A stretch of 64,000 nt of DNA, from contig NZ_SDKC01000001.1 in assembly GCF_004123145.1 (NCBI RefSeq), positions 2,003,501 through 2,067,500 on the forward strand, read 5' to 3'. Below are positions 7,942 to 16,219 of this stretch, one piece after another; position 1 is the first letter of the stretch; each line of letters starts with the position of its first letter. Made by a program: the position numbers and the translations under genes. Under the pieces are notes generated by a model. That model ran no database searches, had not been told where the DNA came from, and was given only the letters and a program-made list of their open reading frames with translations. Source of the stretch: Blautia faecicola. GTDB lineage: Bacteria > Bacillota > Clostridia > Lachnospirales > Lachnospiraceae.

Positions 7942-10017
7942 CTATAAATCCATTGTTTCTGCAAACACTTCATTATACAAAAAAATATTCTCCGGAACAC
8001 CTACCCATTGATAAAAAAATGACTCCGGAAAATAATTTTCTTGATTAAGAACATCGTCAAATTTCCCATCCAGACCTTCTTCATGAAGCATTTCTTTTAC
8101 AATCAAAATAGTATCTGCATACATTGTTGAACCGTGTAGTCTTCCAACACTTCTTTCCATCGTAAAATCTATCATTCGTCTCTTGCCTTTACTGTTTATC
8201 CCCCAAATCCATTCAGAAAATTTTTTAGATGTCTCCGCCATTTCATGAATAGCATTAGTTGCAACCACACCTGACCACGCTTCTGACAAAGTTTTATACT
8301 GCTCGCTTCCTTTTTGTGCTTCAGCTATATATGTATAAAGACGGCTAATCAACACCGTATTTCTCTTTGCATCTATCGGAATAAAAGTTCCTAATACCGC
8401 TTCTGCCCCTGCACGAATAAACATATCTGCAACATTCACCGTTCCGCTTCCTCTCGGACTAACATGACATGCACTTAAAACCACAACTGGTGGAACCGTA
8501 TAATCATTCCCGTCAGCCATCCAAAATTCATTTCCTACCATCAGTCCTGCCATGTTACTCCTTTGATCATAATAACCATGCCCTGATATATGCAAAATAT
8601 CTGCATCCATGTTGTCAGCAATAAACTTTTTCAAATCAGATATTGTCAATGTTTCACCGTATGAAACTTGCAATTTCTTATTTTCTTTGATCAATCCTTT
8701 CAACACATTGACAATGGCATCAGAGCAAGCTCTAATTCCCTGATTCTGTTCATCATTTAGTACACATTCAGCAAATGCAATTTTGCATTGAGCGCCATAA
8801 AACAATTGTTTATGCTTAACCATCTCATTTTGGAAGCACCTTGTCAGTGGACTTAACGGTCTATAAGAGATCTCCTTATAGCATTGCAGCGATGTATTAG
8901 CGTTTCCTATTATTGCTAATCCAATTGGAAAATCCGAAAACACAGTAATATGTTTCGACCAATTTATTACCCACAATTGCGCCTTCGTAAACTTCCTTTC
9001 AAGCATCTTTCCAATGTCTCGCAGGATCTTATGCACATACTTATTATTTGTTCCTTGTATACAATTAATCTCTAATTCATTAAGCTTTTCAAATAATTCT
9101 TTTTCTACCATTGGCAATTCAATCAACAAGGCTTTTTTGGCAATTGCCCGATGTACACCTAATAATCTGATGACCTTTTTTTCATCGTTTGGCACTTCTG
9201 ATGCCAAACCACCATAAGTTATCTGTCTTCTCGGAACACCTGGCATTGTAATAACAACATTTACTCTTGTTGTCTTTTCTGCATTTTCCATACCCTCTAC
9301 ATACATTTTTTTAAATTCTGTCCCATCTGTTCCCACAAAATCTTTACAGGACATCAATGCATTGTGATGTACTAGCTGATTCCACATCAATTTTGCACAT
9401 GTTTCAAATACATTCGTGGAATTAAAAACATCGTTATACACAGAATCTGCTTTTCCATACTGCCTAGCTGTATATAGCGCAGGTAATACTAATTGCTTTT
9501 CTCCATCTAACAAAAACTGCTTATTAATGTCTTCCAGCTTTTCTCCGTCTCTTAAAACTCTATTCTCGAAAAGAGTATTCCATTGACTAATAAGCAATCT
9601 TTGCGACAATTCTAATACCGATACAGCCCCCAATTCAGACTTACACTTTTTCACCTCATTTTTTATCTTTTCTGAACAATCATCAGAATATATAATTAGT
9701 GTAGGTTGAAATAAATCAAGCCTTGAAAATATTAATCTTTCTGGTCCAATCACTATATCATGAGAAACATCATATTCCTTATCCAATATCTCCGTATCTG
9801 TATCATATGTGTCAAGTTCTGTTCGTGGCATGTGAAGACAGTACTCTATCGCTGGTAATATAGAGAGTAATTCTTCATCAAACAGATGCAGTCTGCCTTT
9901 ATTAATTGATCTCAGTTCGGACAAATTAGGTACTTTAATAATAGGTTCTACATCTTCCATTTCCTCTTTTTTAAACAAAATTACATATCTATAATATTTG
10001 GGAATATTGTACTTCAT
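7942..10017 (-). CDS. CHAT-domain (caspase-like) protease
   Basis: This 691-residue protein has a clear CHAT domain at roughly 400-600. The catalytic pair is visible: LHISGHGY with H480 as the likely general base, and VVLSACHVSPRGSG with nucleophile C517, followed by the family helix-strand VADMFIRAGAEAVLGTF. The first 400 residues match nothing I recognise and do not show regular TPR repeats, unlike many CHAT proteins; about 90 residues follow the domain. GAGAGGCGG precedes the start. The ATG overlaps the stop of a small upstream frame by ATGA. It heads a likely operon with the TIR gene. CHAT proteases act as executioners in several bacterial immune systems; a TIR-activated protease is therefore a natural reading, but unproved. 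Confidence 0.88.
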   Translation of the reverse strand: MKYNIPKYYRYVILFKKEEMEDVEPIIKVPNLSELRSINKGRLHLFDEELLSILPAIEYCLHMPRTELDTYDTDTEILDKEYDVSHDIVIGPERLIFSRLDLFQPTLIIYSDDCSEKIKNEVKKCKSELGAVSVLELSQRLLISQWNTLFENRVLRDGEKLEDINKQFLLDGEKQLVLPALYTARQYGKADSVYNDVFNSTNVFETCAKLMWNQLVHHNALMSCKDFVGTDGTEFKKMYVEGMENAEKTTRVNVVITMPGVPRRQITYGGLASEVPNDEKKVIRLLGVHRAIAKKALLIELPMVEKELFEKLNELEINCIQGTNNKYVHKILRDIGKMLERKFTKAQLWVINWSKHITVFSDFPIGLAIIGNANTSLQCYKEISYRPLSPLTRCFQNEMVKHKQLFYGAQCKIAFAECVLNDEQNQGIRACSDAIVNVLKGLIKENKKLQVSYGETLTISDLKKFIADNMDADILHISGHGYYDQRSNMAGLMVGNEFWMADGNDYTVPPVVVLSACHVSPRGSGTVNVADMFIRAGAEAVLGTFIPIDAKRNTVLISRLYTYIAEAQKGSEQYKTLSEAWSGVVATNAIHEMAETSKKFSEWIWGINSKGKRRMIDFTMERSVGRLHGSTMYADTILIVKEMLHEEGLDGKFDDVLNQENYFPESFFYQWVGVPENIFLYNEVFAETMDL

Positions 10018-10160
10018 CTAGCATCCGCCTCTCTATATTCCAGTGGAATCAATCCACTACTATCGATTTCAAAGTATTCAAAACACGCAATGTAAATCTC
10101 AAAATTGAAATCGTAAGTGTACTTGACATTTTTGATTTTAAATTATACCTTATTTTTCAT
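10014..10160 (-). pseudogene. Small reading frame with in-frame stop, coupled to the CHAT gene
   Basis: A strong GGAGGAG site precedes ATG 10160. The frame reads MKNKV, then TAA at 10143-10145, then continues open for 42 codons (including NFEIYIACFEYFEIDSSGL) to a TGA at 10014 that overlaps the CHAT start as ATGA. A well-placed start, tight coupling and protein-like composition suggest a real 48-residue protein with a nonsense change, or translation from an unseen start. Function unknown. Confidence 0.45.
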
Positions 10161-10259
10161 CTTACTCCTCCATCCCTCCTAATACAACATAATTTCTAAC
10201 ATTCACTCGACATTTATCGACATATATTCCCATGTCAATCCAGTCATCTTATAATCAGG

Positions 10260-10280
10260 ACCACCCGTCCAACGGGTGGT
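10260..10280 (+). terminator. Stem-loop ACCACCCG/CGGGTGGT
   Basis: A perfect 8-bp GC-rich stem with a five-base loop is followed on the plus strand by TTGCTTT. It resembles a rho-independent terminator but no plus-strand gene ends nearby, so it may be left from a lost gene. Confidence 0.4.
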
Positions 10281-10286
10281 TTGCTT

Positions 10287-10304
10287 TAGAGCGTGTCTGA
10301 AAAA
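10287..10304 (+). repeat. Solitary MITE end
   Basis: These 18 bases (tagagcgtgtctgaaaaa) are identical to the terminal inverted repeat of the complete element at 55993-56156. No second inverted copy is found nearby, so this is one end of a broken element. Confidence 0.7.
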
Positions 10305-10378
10305 TAAAAGTTGCACACCCTGGGAAATGCCATGTTTTTCATGATTTTTACGGGATTGACAGCTCCGCTGTCTTATGC

Positions 10379-10669
10379 TTACAGGATGATCTTTGGATGG
10401 TGTTCCTCAAATGCACCCCTGGGATTTAAGGAAAGCCCGTCACACAGCCAGTGGATCTCTTTCAGAGTCACCTGACGGAGTTCGTCCGGAGTATCCGGCC
10501 AGTGGAAGGCATTACGGTCGAGCCGTTTCATCAGGATCCAGAATCCGGATCCGTCCCATTGAAGGATTTTTATAGAAGTACGCCGACGGTTGCAGAACGC
10601 AAACATGCAGCGTGAGTATGGGTCGAGGTGAAATTTTAATTTGATGATAGCCGCCAGACCATTTTTTGC
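10379..10669 (-). pseudogene. IS66 tnpB (Orf2) fragment
   Basis: Minus-strand translation gives NGLAAIIKLKFHLDPYSR followed by CMFAFCNRRRTSIKILQWDG and GFWILMKRLDRNAFHWP, the conserved core of IS66 TnpB. The N-terminus is missing; the frame meets a stop right after the homology begins near 10670. It belongs to a different, older IS66 copy than the intact element that follows and is on the opposite strand. Confidence 0.7.
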
Positions 10670-10683
10670 TATTAAATAAACAA

Positions 10684-10714
10684 CGGCTTAACCCAGAAAT
10701 CTGCTGTTAAGCCG
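10684..10714. terminator. Stem-loop CGGCTTAAC/GTTAAGCCG
   Basis: A perfect 9-bp stem with a 13-base loop stands between the IS66 remnant and the intact IS66. No clear T-run follows on either side, so terminator function is uncertain. Confidence 0.3.
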
Positions 10715-10807
10715 CATCAATTATCATAGAAGATCTGAATTTACAGAAAAAAATTCACACCGTCTATATTCCTTTCATTCGCTGCCAGTAATCCTTTCTC
10801 TTTTTTC

Positions 10808-10815
10808 ACAATTTC
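10808..10815 (+). repeat. IS66 target-site duplication, left copy
   Basis: acaatttc directly abuts the left inverted repeat and is repeated exactly after the right end at 13588-13595. Confidence 0.9.
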
Positions 10816-10913
10816 GTAAACGTCAAACCACTCGCCTAGCCGGATCAGCGCATTTATGAGATACTCTAAAAAGTACGAAAAAACTAACTAGTTTTTTAGA
10901 GGAGGACTAAAGT

Positions 10914-11291
10914 ATGGACCAATCAACTCATGATGTAAGACGCACCAACTGGCTGAACATTATAGAACAATGTCAGCAAAGGCCGGAAAATATGACCGTG
11001 AAGCAATGGCTTGCCGATAATGGTATCAAAGAAAAATCTTATTATTACTGGCTCCGAAAATTCCGCAAAGAAGCGTATGAGCAAATGCAGATGCCACCAG
11101 CCACTTCATCTCCGGAAATCACGTTTGCTGAGATCTCTGTTCCGTTAAGCAGGCAGGAAGAACCGATACACTCCTTTCAGGAACAACCTCCGGCTGCCAT
11201 CATCAAAAATGGTGCTTTATCCATTGCGATATCTAACGATATTTCGGAAGCCCTGCTTGACAGGATCTTCCAGGTGATCCGTCATGCTTAA
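10914..11291 (+). CDS. tnpA: IS66 accessory protein TnpA
   Basis: A 125-residue protein with a helix-turn-helix in its first half: NMTVKQWLADNGIKEKSYYY followed by WLRKFRKEA, the standard IS66 Orf1 pattern. The C-terminal half (ITFAEISVPLS and an alternating hydrophobic tail) is typical of the family. An AGAGGAGG site precedes the start. It overlaps tnpB by 8 bases, implying coupled translation. IS66 needs TnpA and TnpB as well as TnpC to transpose, though their biochemical roles are unclear. Confidence 0.9.
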   Translation: MDQSTHDVRRTNWLNIIEQCQQRPENMTVKQWLADNGIKEKSYYYWLRKFRKEAYEQMQMPPATSSPEITFAEISVPLSRQEEPIHSFQEQPPAAIIKNGALSIAISNDISEALLDRIFQVIRHA

Positions 11292-11640
11292 CGATGCAGC
11301 AGGAATCCGCAGGGTTGTACTCGCCTGCGGATATGTTGATCTGAGGAAAGGCATTGACGGACTGTCCATGATCATCGGTGACAGATACCATCAGAATCCT
11401 TTTGAAAAAGGAACTCTTTTTCTTTTCTGCGGAAGAAGATCCGACCGGATCAAAGGTCTGCTTTGGATGGGAGATGGATTCCTGCTTCTGTACAAACGCT
11501 TAGAAGACGGATCCCTGACCTGGCCCAGGACAGAACAGGAAGCTGCAGAACTTACAGAGGAACAGTTCCAGTATCTGATGCTCGGACTGAACCCACTGGA
11601 TCCAAAGATCAAAGAGGTCCATCCGAAAAGAGCACTCTGA
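11284..11640 (+). CDS. tnpB: IS66 accessory protein TnpB
   Basis: A 118-residue protein of the IS66 Orf2 family (not the RNA-guided IS200/IS605 TnpB). Recognisable blocks are VVLACGYVDLRKGIDGLSMI at 11-30, LFLFCGRRSDRIKGLLWMGD and GFLLLYKRLEDGSLTWPR. Length is normal for the family. It overlaps tnpA and is followed by a 270-base gap before tnpC. Confidence 0.9.
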   Translation: MLNDAAGIRRVVLACGYVDLRKGIDGLSMIIGDRYHQNPFEKGTLFLFCGRRSDRIKGLLWMGDGFLLLYKRLEDGSLTWPRTEQEAAELTEEQFQYLMLGLNPLDPKIKEVHPKRAL

Positions 11641-11912
11641 CTTTTGTGCAAAACAGAGATTTTTTCAGCGTTTTCATCAGGTCAAAAATCAGTCGTTGTA
11701 ACATAGGTTTTCACTCTTTCCAGACGCACTCAGTGCATCTGAGAATGATTGAAAATAAATTTTTTGAACCTTGAAAATACTATATTTTCTTATGTTTATG
11801 GACGTTATACGGCTTTTTGGCACATAGGCATAATGACGAAAACGTCATTCTTGGAAATTCGCCATTTTCCGTTGTTTCTGTTATAATGGATACAGTGAAA
11901 AGGAGCGGGACA

Positions 11913-13541
11913 ATGGATCATAAACATACACTTACTGAACTGAATAACTGCAGCCGCGAGGAACTGATTACCATGGTTCTTTCCATGCAGGGACAGCTGG
12001 ATATGCTGAACCAGAACATAGAAAAACTGATCGAACAGGTACGCCTCGCCAACAGCTATCGTTTTGGCAAACATACGGAAACTTTAAAATCGATCGACGG
12101 ACAGCTTTCCTTTTTTGATGAAGCAGAAGCCGCATATGATGCATCAGTTCCAGAACCTTCTGCAGATGAGATCCTGCCCACCAAACGGAGTCAGAAGAAA
12201 AAAGGAAAACGGGATCTGGACCTGAAAGATTTCCCGGTAGAGATCCTTCCACCGTATCATGTTTCCAAAGAAGAACTGGATGCCTTCTATGGCGATGGCA
12301 ACTGGCGTCAGATTCCAAGTGAGATCTATAAGAGGCTTCGCTACGAGCCGGCATCATGGACCGTTGAGGTTCATACGGTCGAAGTATATGTTGGGACTGA
12401 CGGTGACCATCAGGACGAATTCATCCGCGGAGAAAGGCCAAAGGATCTGCTCCGGAACAGCATTGTGACCCCGTCCCTGCTGGCAGCTATCCTGAACGTA
12501 AAGTATGTAAACTCATCCGCACTTCACCGGATCGAGCAGGAATTCGAGCGCAATGGTGTAAAGATATCCCGGCAGACCATGTCCAACTGGATCATCAAAT
12601 GTGCTGACAGATACTTTGCACCTTTTGTTGAGCGGATGAAATCAGAACTGCTGTCGCTGCATGTCACACAGTCTGATGAAACGCCGACGCAGGTGATCGC
12701 AGACAGCGATCATCCCAACAGCAAGTGTTACATGTGGGTGCACCGTTCCGGTGAACTGTATAAGGAGCGCCCCATCGTGATCTATGAATACCAGAAAGGG
12801 CGCGACCACCACAAACCTCTGGATTTTTACCGGGACTATAAAGGGATCCTTGTAACAGACAGCCTCCAGCAGTACCACGTACTTGAAAGGAAACTCCCAG
12901 AGGTAACAAACGCGAACTGCTGGGCACATGCAAGGCGCGATTTTGCAGATGCAGTAAAAGCAGCCGATAAAAAAGACCCACAGGCGGTCAAACAGTCGGT
13001 TGCATATCAGGCACTGCAAAAGATCGCAGGATTCTATAATATCGATACGGAGCTAAAAGGGCTCTCGTCGGAAGAACGTCTTCAAAAGCGGCAGGAGGTG
13101 ATCCGGCCGATGGTTGAGGAATTCTTTGCGTGGGTAAAACAACAGGTTGCGGAATGTGCTGTACCGCCGAAATCAAAAACGGCCCAGGGACTGAACTTCC
13201 TGATCAACCAGGAAAAATATCTTAAAGTTTTCCTGGAAGACGGCGATGTTCCCATTGACAACTCGGCTTCGGAACGGGCGATCCGGACCTTCTGCATCGG
13301 AAAGAAAAACTGGATGTTCCACAACACCGCAAACGGGGCGAATGCCAGTGCACTGGTGTACAGCATTTCAGAAACTGCGAAGCTGAACAACCTGCGGCCG
13401 TATTACTACTTTAAGTATATCCTCACAGAGCTGCCGAAACGCTGCGATAAACAAGGAAATATAGATCCTGCGGAATTAGATGATCTGATGCCTTGGTCAT
13501 CAGAACTTCCAGACGAATGCAGGAAACCACGCCGCTCATAA
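11913..13541 (+). CDS. tnpC: IS66 transposase TnpC
   Basis: The 542-residue transposase starts at ATG 11913, after AAAAGGAG; an earlier in-frame ATG at 11817 lacks such a site. It has an N-terminal coiled coil (MQGQLDMLNQNIEKLIEQ), the LANSYRFGKHTE block, a zinc-binding-like middle, and the DDE core with VTQSDETPTQV, ILVTDSLQQYHVL and DNSASERAIRTF. The C-terminal IS66 segment NTANGANASALVYSISETAK is present. Length and motifs are complete. The 11641-11912 gap before it contains no gene. Confidence 0.93.
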   Translation: MDHKHTLTELNNCSREELITMVLSMQGQLDMLNQNIEKLIEQVRLANSYRFGKHTETLKSIDGQLSFFDEAEAAYDASVPEPSADEILPTKRSQKKKGKRDLDLKDFPVEILPPYHVSKEELDAFYGDGNWRQIPSEIYKRLRYEPASWTVEVHTVEVYVGTDGDHQDEFIRGERPKDLLRNSIVTPSLLAAILNVKYVNSSALHRIEQEFERNGVKISRQTMSNWIIKCADRYFAPFVERMKSELLSLHVTQSDETPTQVIADSDHPNSKCYMWVHRSGELYKERPIVIYEYQKGRDHHKPLDFYRDYKGILVTDSLQQYHVLERKLPEVTNANCWAHARRDFADAVKAADKKDPQAVKQSVAYQALQKIAGFYNIDTELKGLSSEERLQKRQEVIRPMVEEFFAWVKQQVAECAVPPKSKTAQGLNFLINQEKYLKVFLEDGDVPIDNSASERAIRTFCIGKKNWMFHNTANGANASALVYSISETAKLNNLRPYYYFKYILTELPKRCDKQGNIDPAELDDLMPWSSELPDECRKPRRS

Positions 13542-13587
13542 AAAAGCGGCGTTTCATTTAATGTCAGGCGCATGGTTTGACGTTTAC

Positions 13588-13595
13588 ACAATTTC
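13588..13595 (+). repeat. IS66 target-site duplication, right copy
   Basis: acaatttc directly follows the right inverted repeat and matches 10808-10815 exactly. Confidence 0.9.
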
Positions 13596-13660
13596 ACTAT
13601 ACTACTTCGCTTATTATACGAAAGAATCCATCAAATTACAACCTCATATAATCACAAAAA

Positions 13661-13685
13661 GAGCAGGACATCGACTGCCCTGCTC
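13661..13685 (-). terminator. Terminator of the SPKTG-protein gene
   Basis: On the minus strand GAGCAGG and CCTGCTC form a GC-rich stem followed at once by TTTTTG. It lies just after the stop of the surface-protein gene and ends the exopolysaccharide-locus transcript. Confidence 0.75.
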
Positions 13686-13701
13686 CTCGTATGCGCCTTA
13701 T

Positions 13702-14370
13702 TTATGCTCTTTTTCTTCCTGCAGCTACAACTGTCATTCCAGCAAGTCCGATTGCTGCAAACATTGCAACCATCATCATGGTATTGCCTTCACCTGTTTT
13801 TGGAGAAACAGTGGATGTGTTGCTTCCGGTAGTTGTTCCTGCATTTGCTTTGTCGATTGCTGCGGCTGTCTGATTATCAACCACAAAAGCAACCGGTGAA
13901 AGGGAATTAAATGTTGCTGTAATAGTACCTTCTCCTACAGAAGATTCCAGAACTTCCCATTTACTTGCTGTAGTATCATAATGCAGAACTTCAACTTTAG
14001 AAGAAGAAGTTACACCAAGGACATCAAAAGTAATGGTAATCGGGAATTTTACATCTGCATCTCCATACAGATAAACATCTTTTAAATCTACCACGGACAT
14101 TCCATCCTGATATTTGTCGCCAAGAACTTCTTTCAGTTTATCAAGAGTTTTGATAGCTTCTACTTCTTTTTTCTGCTCATCTGTCAGGTTATCAAATCTT
14201 GATTCAATTGGATCAATTTTAATTTCACCAATTGTATTACCATCTGCATCAACCGCTTTGTTGATACCCGTTACCACACCACTGGCAACTACACTTGGCT
14301 GTGCAAATGCTGTAACTGTCATAGCTACAGTCAAAACTGCACTACATAATACTGCTAAAATTTTTTTCAT
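13702..14370 (-). CDS. Secreted protein with SPKTG sorting signal
   Basis: The 222-residue protein has a signal peptide (MKKILAVLCSAVLTVAMTV, cleavage likely after AFA at 23). The C-terminus is a cell-wall sorting signal: SPKTG at 189-193, a hydrophobic run, and a GRKRA tail. Between them lie a short helical region and a beta-rich domain with FPITITFDVLGV and LSPVAFVVDN. It sits downstream of a class B sortase and an LCP protein, so it is a candidate substrate anchored by that sortase. The ligand or role is unknown. It is the last gene before the terminator at 13661. Confidence 0.8.
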   Translation of the reverse strand: MKKILAVLCSAVLTVAMTVTAFAQPSVVASGVVTGINKAVDADGNTIGEIKIDPIESRFDNLTDEQKKEVEAIKTLDKLKEVLGDKYQDGMSVVDLKDVYLYGDADVKFPITITFDVLGVTSSSKVEVLHYDTTASKWEVLESSVGEGTITATFNSLSPVAFVVDNQTAAAIDKANAGTTTGSNTSTVSPKTGEGNTMMMVAMFAAIGLAGMTVVAAGRKRA

Positions 14371-14424
14371 CTCGCATACCTCCTCATTCGTTGCGCATAA
14401 ACTCTATATGTTGCTATTATATCA

Positions 14425-15432
14425 CTATTTTATTTCTTTGTAAAACATTTTAAGCACTAATTTTTGTAACGCATCTTCGTCCACATGAAATTCTTCATTT
14501 TTTTCTCCTGGCACAACCTTTCCCGGCACATATTCAGTCTCATCGGGCAAATATGTATACGATGCCATTGCTTTGATCTGTTCTACCGATAAATCCGTCA
14601 CAAGATACGGTTCCATCGTCTGATACAGAGACTCATAGCTGATCTGACTTGCTGTTTCCATTTCTTTCAGTTGAGAAAACAGTGCCGAGACAAACTGTAC
14701 CTGCCGTTCCATACGTCCATTGTTGCTGCCTTCCACATTTGTATCTCTGCTTCGAACATATTTTTCTGCCTGAGATCCTGACAAGGTAATTTCCGCTCCC
14801 TGCTCAAAAGCAGGGTCAATATTCGTATAATCTTCCGGAACTGTAAGCGTCACACCTCCAAGTGCATCATTAAACGTACCAATTCCCTCAATGCTCATAG
14901 AAAAAAAACCTTCAATCGGCAATCCGTAAAGCAATTCTTTTACTGTTTTTTTCATTGCCCAGCAACTGTTTTCACCACCAGTTCCATACGCATACTGTGT
15001 TGCCAACTGCGCATTGATCGACGTATAATAGTTGCCTGAACTGTCATAAATATCAATACCAGTCATTGAATCCCGGGAAATCTGAAGAACTTTGCATGTC
15101 TTATCTGATTGATTCAAAGACAAAATCATAATGCAATCTGCCTGCCCCGCTGTTCCGGGAATATCGCCGGTAAGCACCTGTGCCTCCTTATCAACTCCCA
15201 TAAACAGAATATTGGTGAGGTTCTTATTATACTGATAAGTTTTCCCCTCGTAAATCACATTATCACCAGTGGTCTGTACCTGCTCTGTTTCTGTACTGAC
15301 TGCTTTTTCTGTCTGATCTTTATATTTCCATGTCAACCATCCAGCACCCACACCAATTACAAGACTCAAAGTTACACAGACAACTGCCTTGCCCGATATT
15401 TTTTTCTTATGTTTTTCTCTTCTATTGCTCAT
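14425..15432 (-). CDS. LytR-CpsA-Psr (LCP) family protein
   Basis: A 335-residue membrane-anchored enzyme with a cytoplasmic basic tail, one TM segment at 12-31 and an outer LCP domain. Seen motifs are NILFMGVD, DCIMILSLN, VLQISRDSM with the substrate-binding Arg, GGVTLTVPEDY and KYVRSRDTN. LCP proteins transfer undecaprenyl-linked glycopolymers to peptidoglycan. Its start overlaps the end of the sortase gene by 11 bases. In this locus it would attach the exopolysaccharide or a wall polymer to the wall. Confidence 0.88.
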   Translation of the reverse strand: MSNRREKHKKKISGKAVVCVTLSLVIGVGAGWLTWKYKDQTEKAVSTETEQVQTTGDNVIYEGKTYQYNKNLTNILFMGVDKEAQVLTGDIPGTAGQADCIMILSLNQSDKTCKVLQISRDSMTGIDIYDSSGNYYTSINAQLATQYAYGTGGENSCWAMKKTVKELLYGLPIEGFFSMSIEGIGTFNDALGGVTLTVPEDYTNIDPAFEQGAEITLSGSQAEKYVRSRDTNVEGSNNGRMERQVQFVSALFSQLKEMETASQISYESLYQTMEPYLVTDLSVEQIKAMASYTYLPDETEYVPGKVVPGEKNEEFHVDEDALQKLVLKMFYKEIK

Positions 15433-16204
15433 CTGTCAATACTGCTTCTACGATAAATCTCTGCTCTGTATTACTGTTACAGGTAGATAATGTCAGAAGT
15501 CTGTCCCCTTCATCTATATTTGTATCAATATATATATTTGACAAATTTCTGGAGTCTTTTAAGCTCTGCAAAAACTCTTCCTTTCCAGATATTTTCGAAT
15601 AATCAAAACAATTCAAAATATGTCTGTTATCATAAACTACAGCTGCAAAAACTTTATAGGTCAGAATATGTTCTGGTGTATAAATGATTACTTTCTGATG
15701 TTCTGTCATATAATCTTCGTCTGAAAATTTATGAAGCCCTGCAAACATGGAACCATTCTTCATATTATGTCCATATAAAACTGTATTAGGATCTGAAAAA
15801 TCCTTTCGATTCTGGCTTTCACTGTATATAGAACCAGGAAGTCCTTTCTTTTTTTCTACCGTATGATTAAGGTAATAGGTATCGTCTGATTCACTTTGTA
15901 AAACCGGATAATCAATCTCTGTATCCGGAATCGTAATCCATGCATAAATATCCGGATTCTCTTTCTGGAGTTTTTCAAAATCCACCGGAATATCCGGTTT
16001 TACAGTTTCTTCCTGTGCAATATCTTCTGTTTCCGTCATCTGTACTTTTTCTTCTTCTGTTTCTACAGGGTCTTTTTCTGTTTCCATATCCTGATACACT
16101 TTTTCCCGTTCTCTCTGCGAATGGATATATAAACCTCCATAAGTAAGCGCACCGACAAAAAGTATCGCAAACAGACAAAACAGCACTTTACGTCCTGTAC
16201 TCAT
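15422..16204 (-). CDS. srtB: Class B sortase
   Basis: The 260-residue protein has an N-terminal TM anchor at 7-26, an acidic linker, and a sortase domain from about 75. The triad is visible: H146 in LYGHNM, C242 in TLSTC and R249 in EQRF. The segment ENPDIYAWITIPDTEIDYPV is the typical class B opening. It lies 15 bases after the Wzz-like gene and overlaps the LCP gene. The SPKTG protein two genes downstream is the only evident substrate in the window, although class B enzymes usually prefer NPxTN-type signals. Confidence 0.88.
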   Translation of the reverse strand: MSTGRKVLFCLFAILFVGALTYGGLYIHSQREREKVYQDMETEKDPVETEEEKVQMTETEDIAQEETVKPDIPVDFEKLQKENPDIYAWITIPDTEIDYPVLQSESDDTYYLNHTVEKKKGLPGSIYSESQNRKDFSDPNTVLYGHNMKNGSMFAGLHKFSDEDYMTEHQKVIIYTPEHILTYKVFAAVVYDNRHILNCFDYSKISGKEEFLQSLKDSRNLSNIYIDTNIDEGDRLLTLSTCNSNTEQRFIVEAVLTDEQ

Positions 16205-16219
16205 AGAACTTCACCCTCT

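Larger units (their letters stand above)
10816..13587 (+). mobile_element. Complete IS66-family insertion sequence
   Basis: The element is 2772 bp and carries the three IS66 genes tnpA, tnpB and tnpC in order. Its ends are inverted repeats beginning gtaaacgtcaaacca on the left and the exact complement on the right, with similarity continuing for about 22 bases. It is flanked by an 8-bp direct repeat, acaatttc, the target duplication length known for IS66. All three reading frames are intact, so the element looks recently inserted and potentially active. Confidence 0.92.

Noticed and set aside
11284-11640. RNA-guided TnpB (IS200/IS605) because of the name TnpB
   Set aside because: The protein is the 118-residue IS66 Orf2; it has no RuvC or zinc-finger segment and no reRNA is expected.
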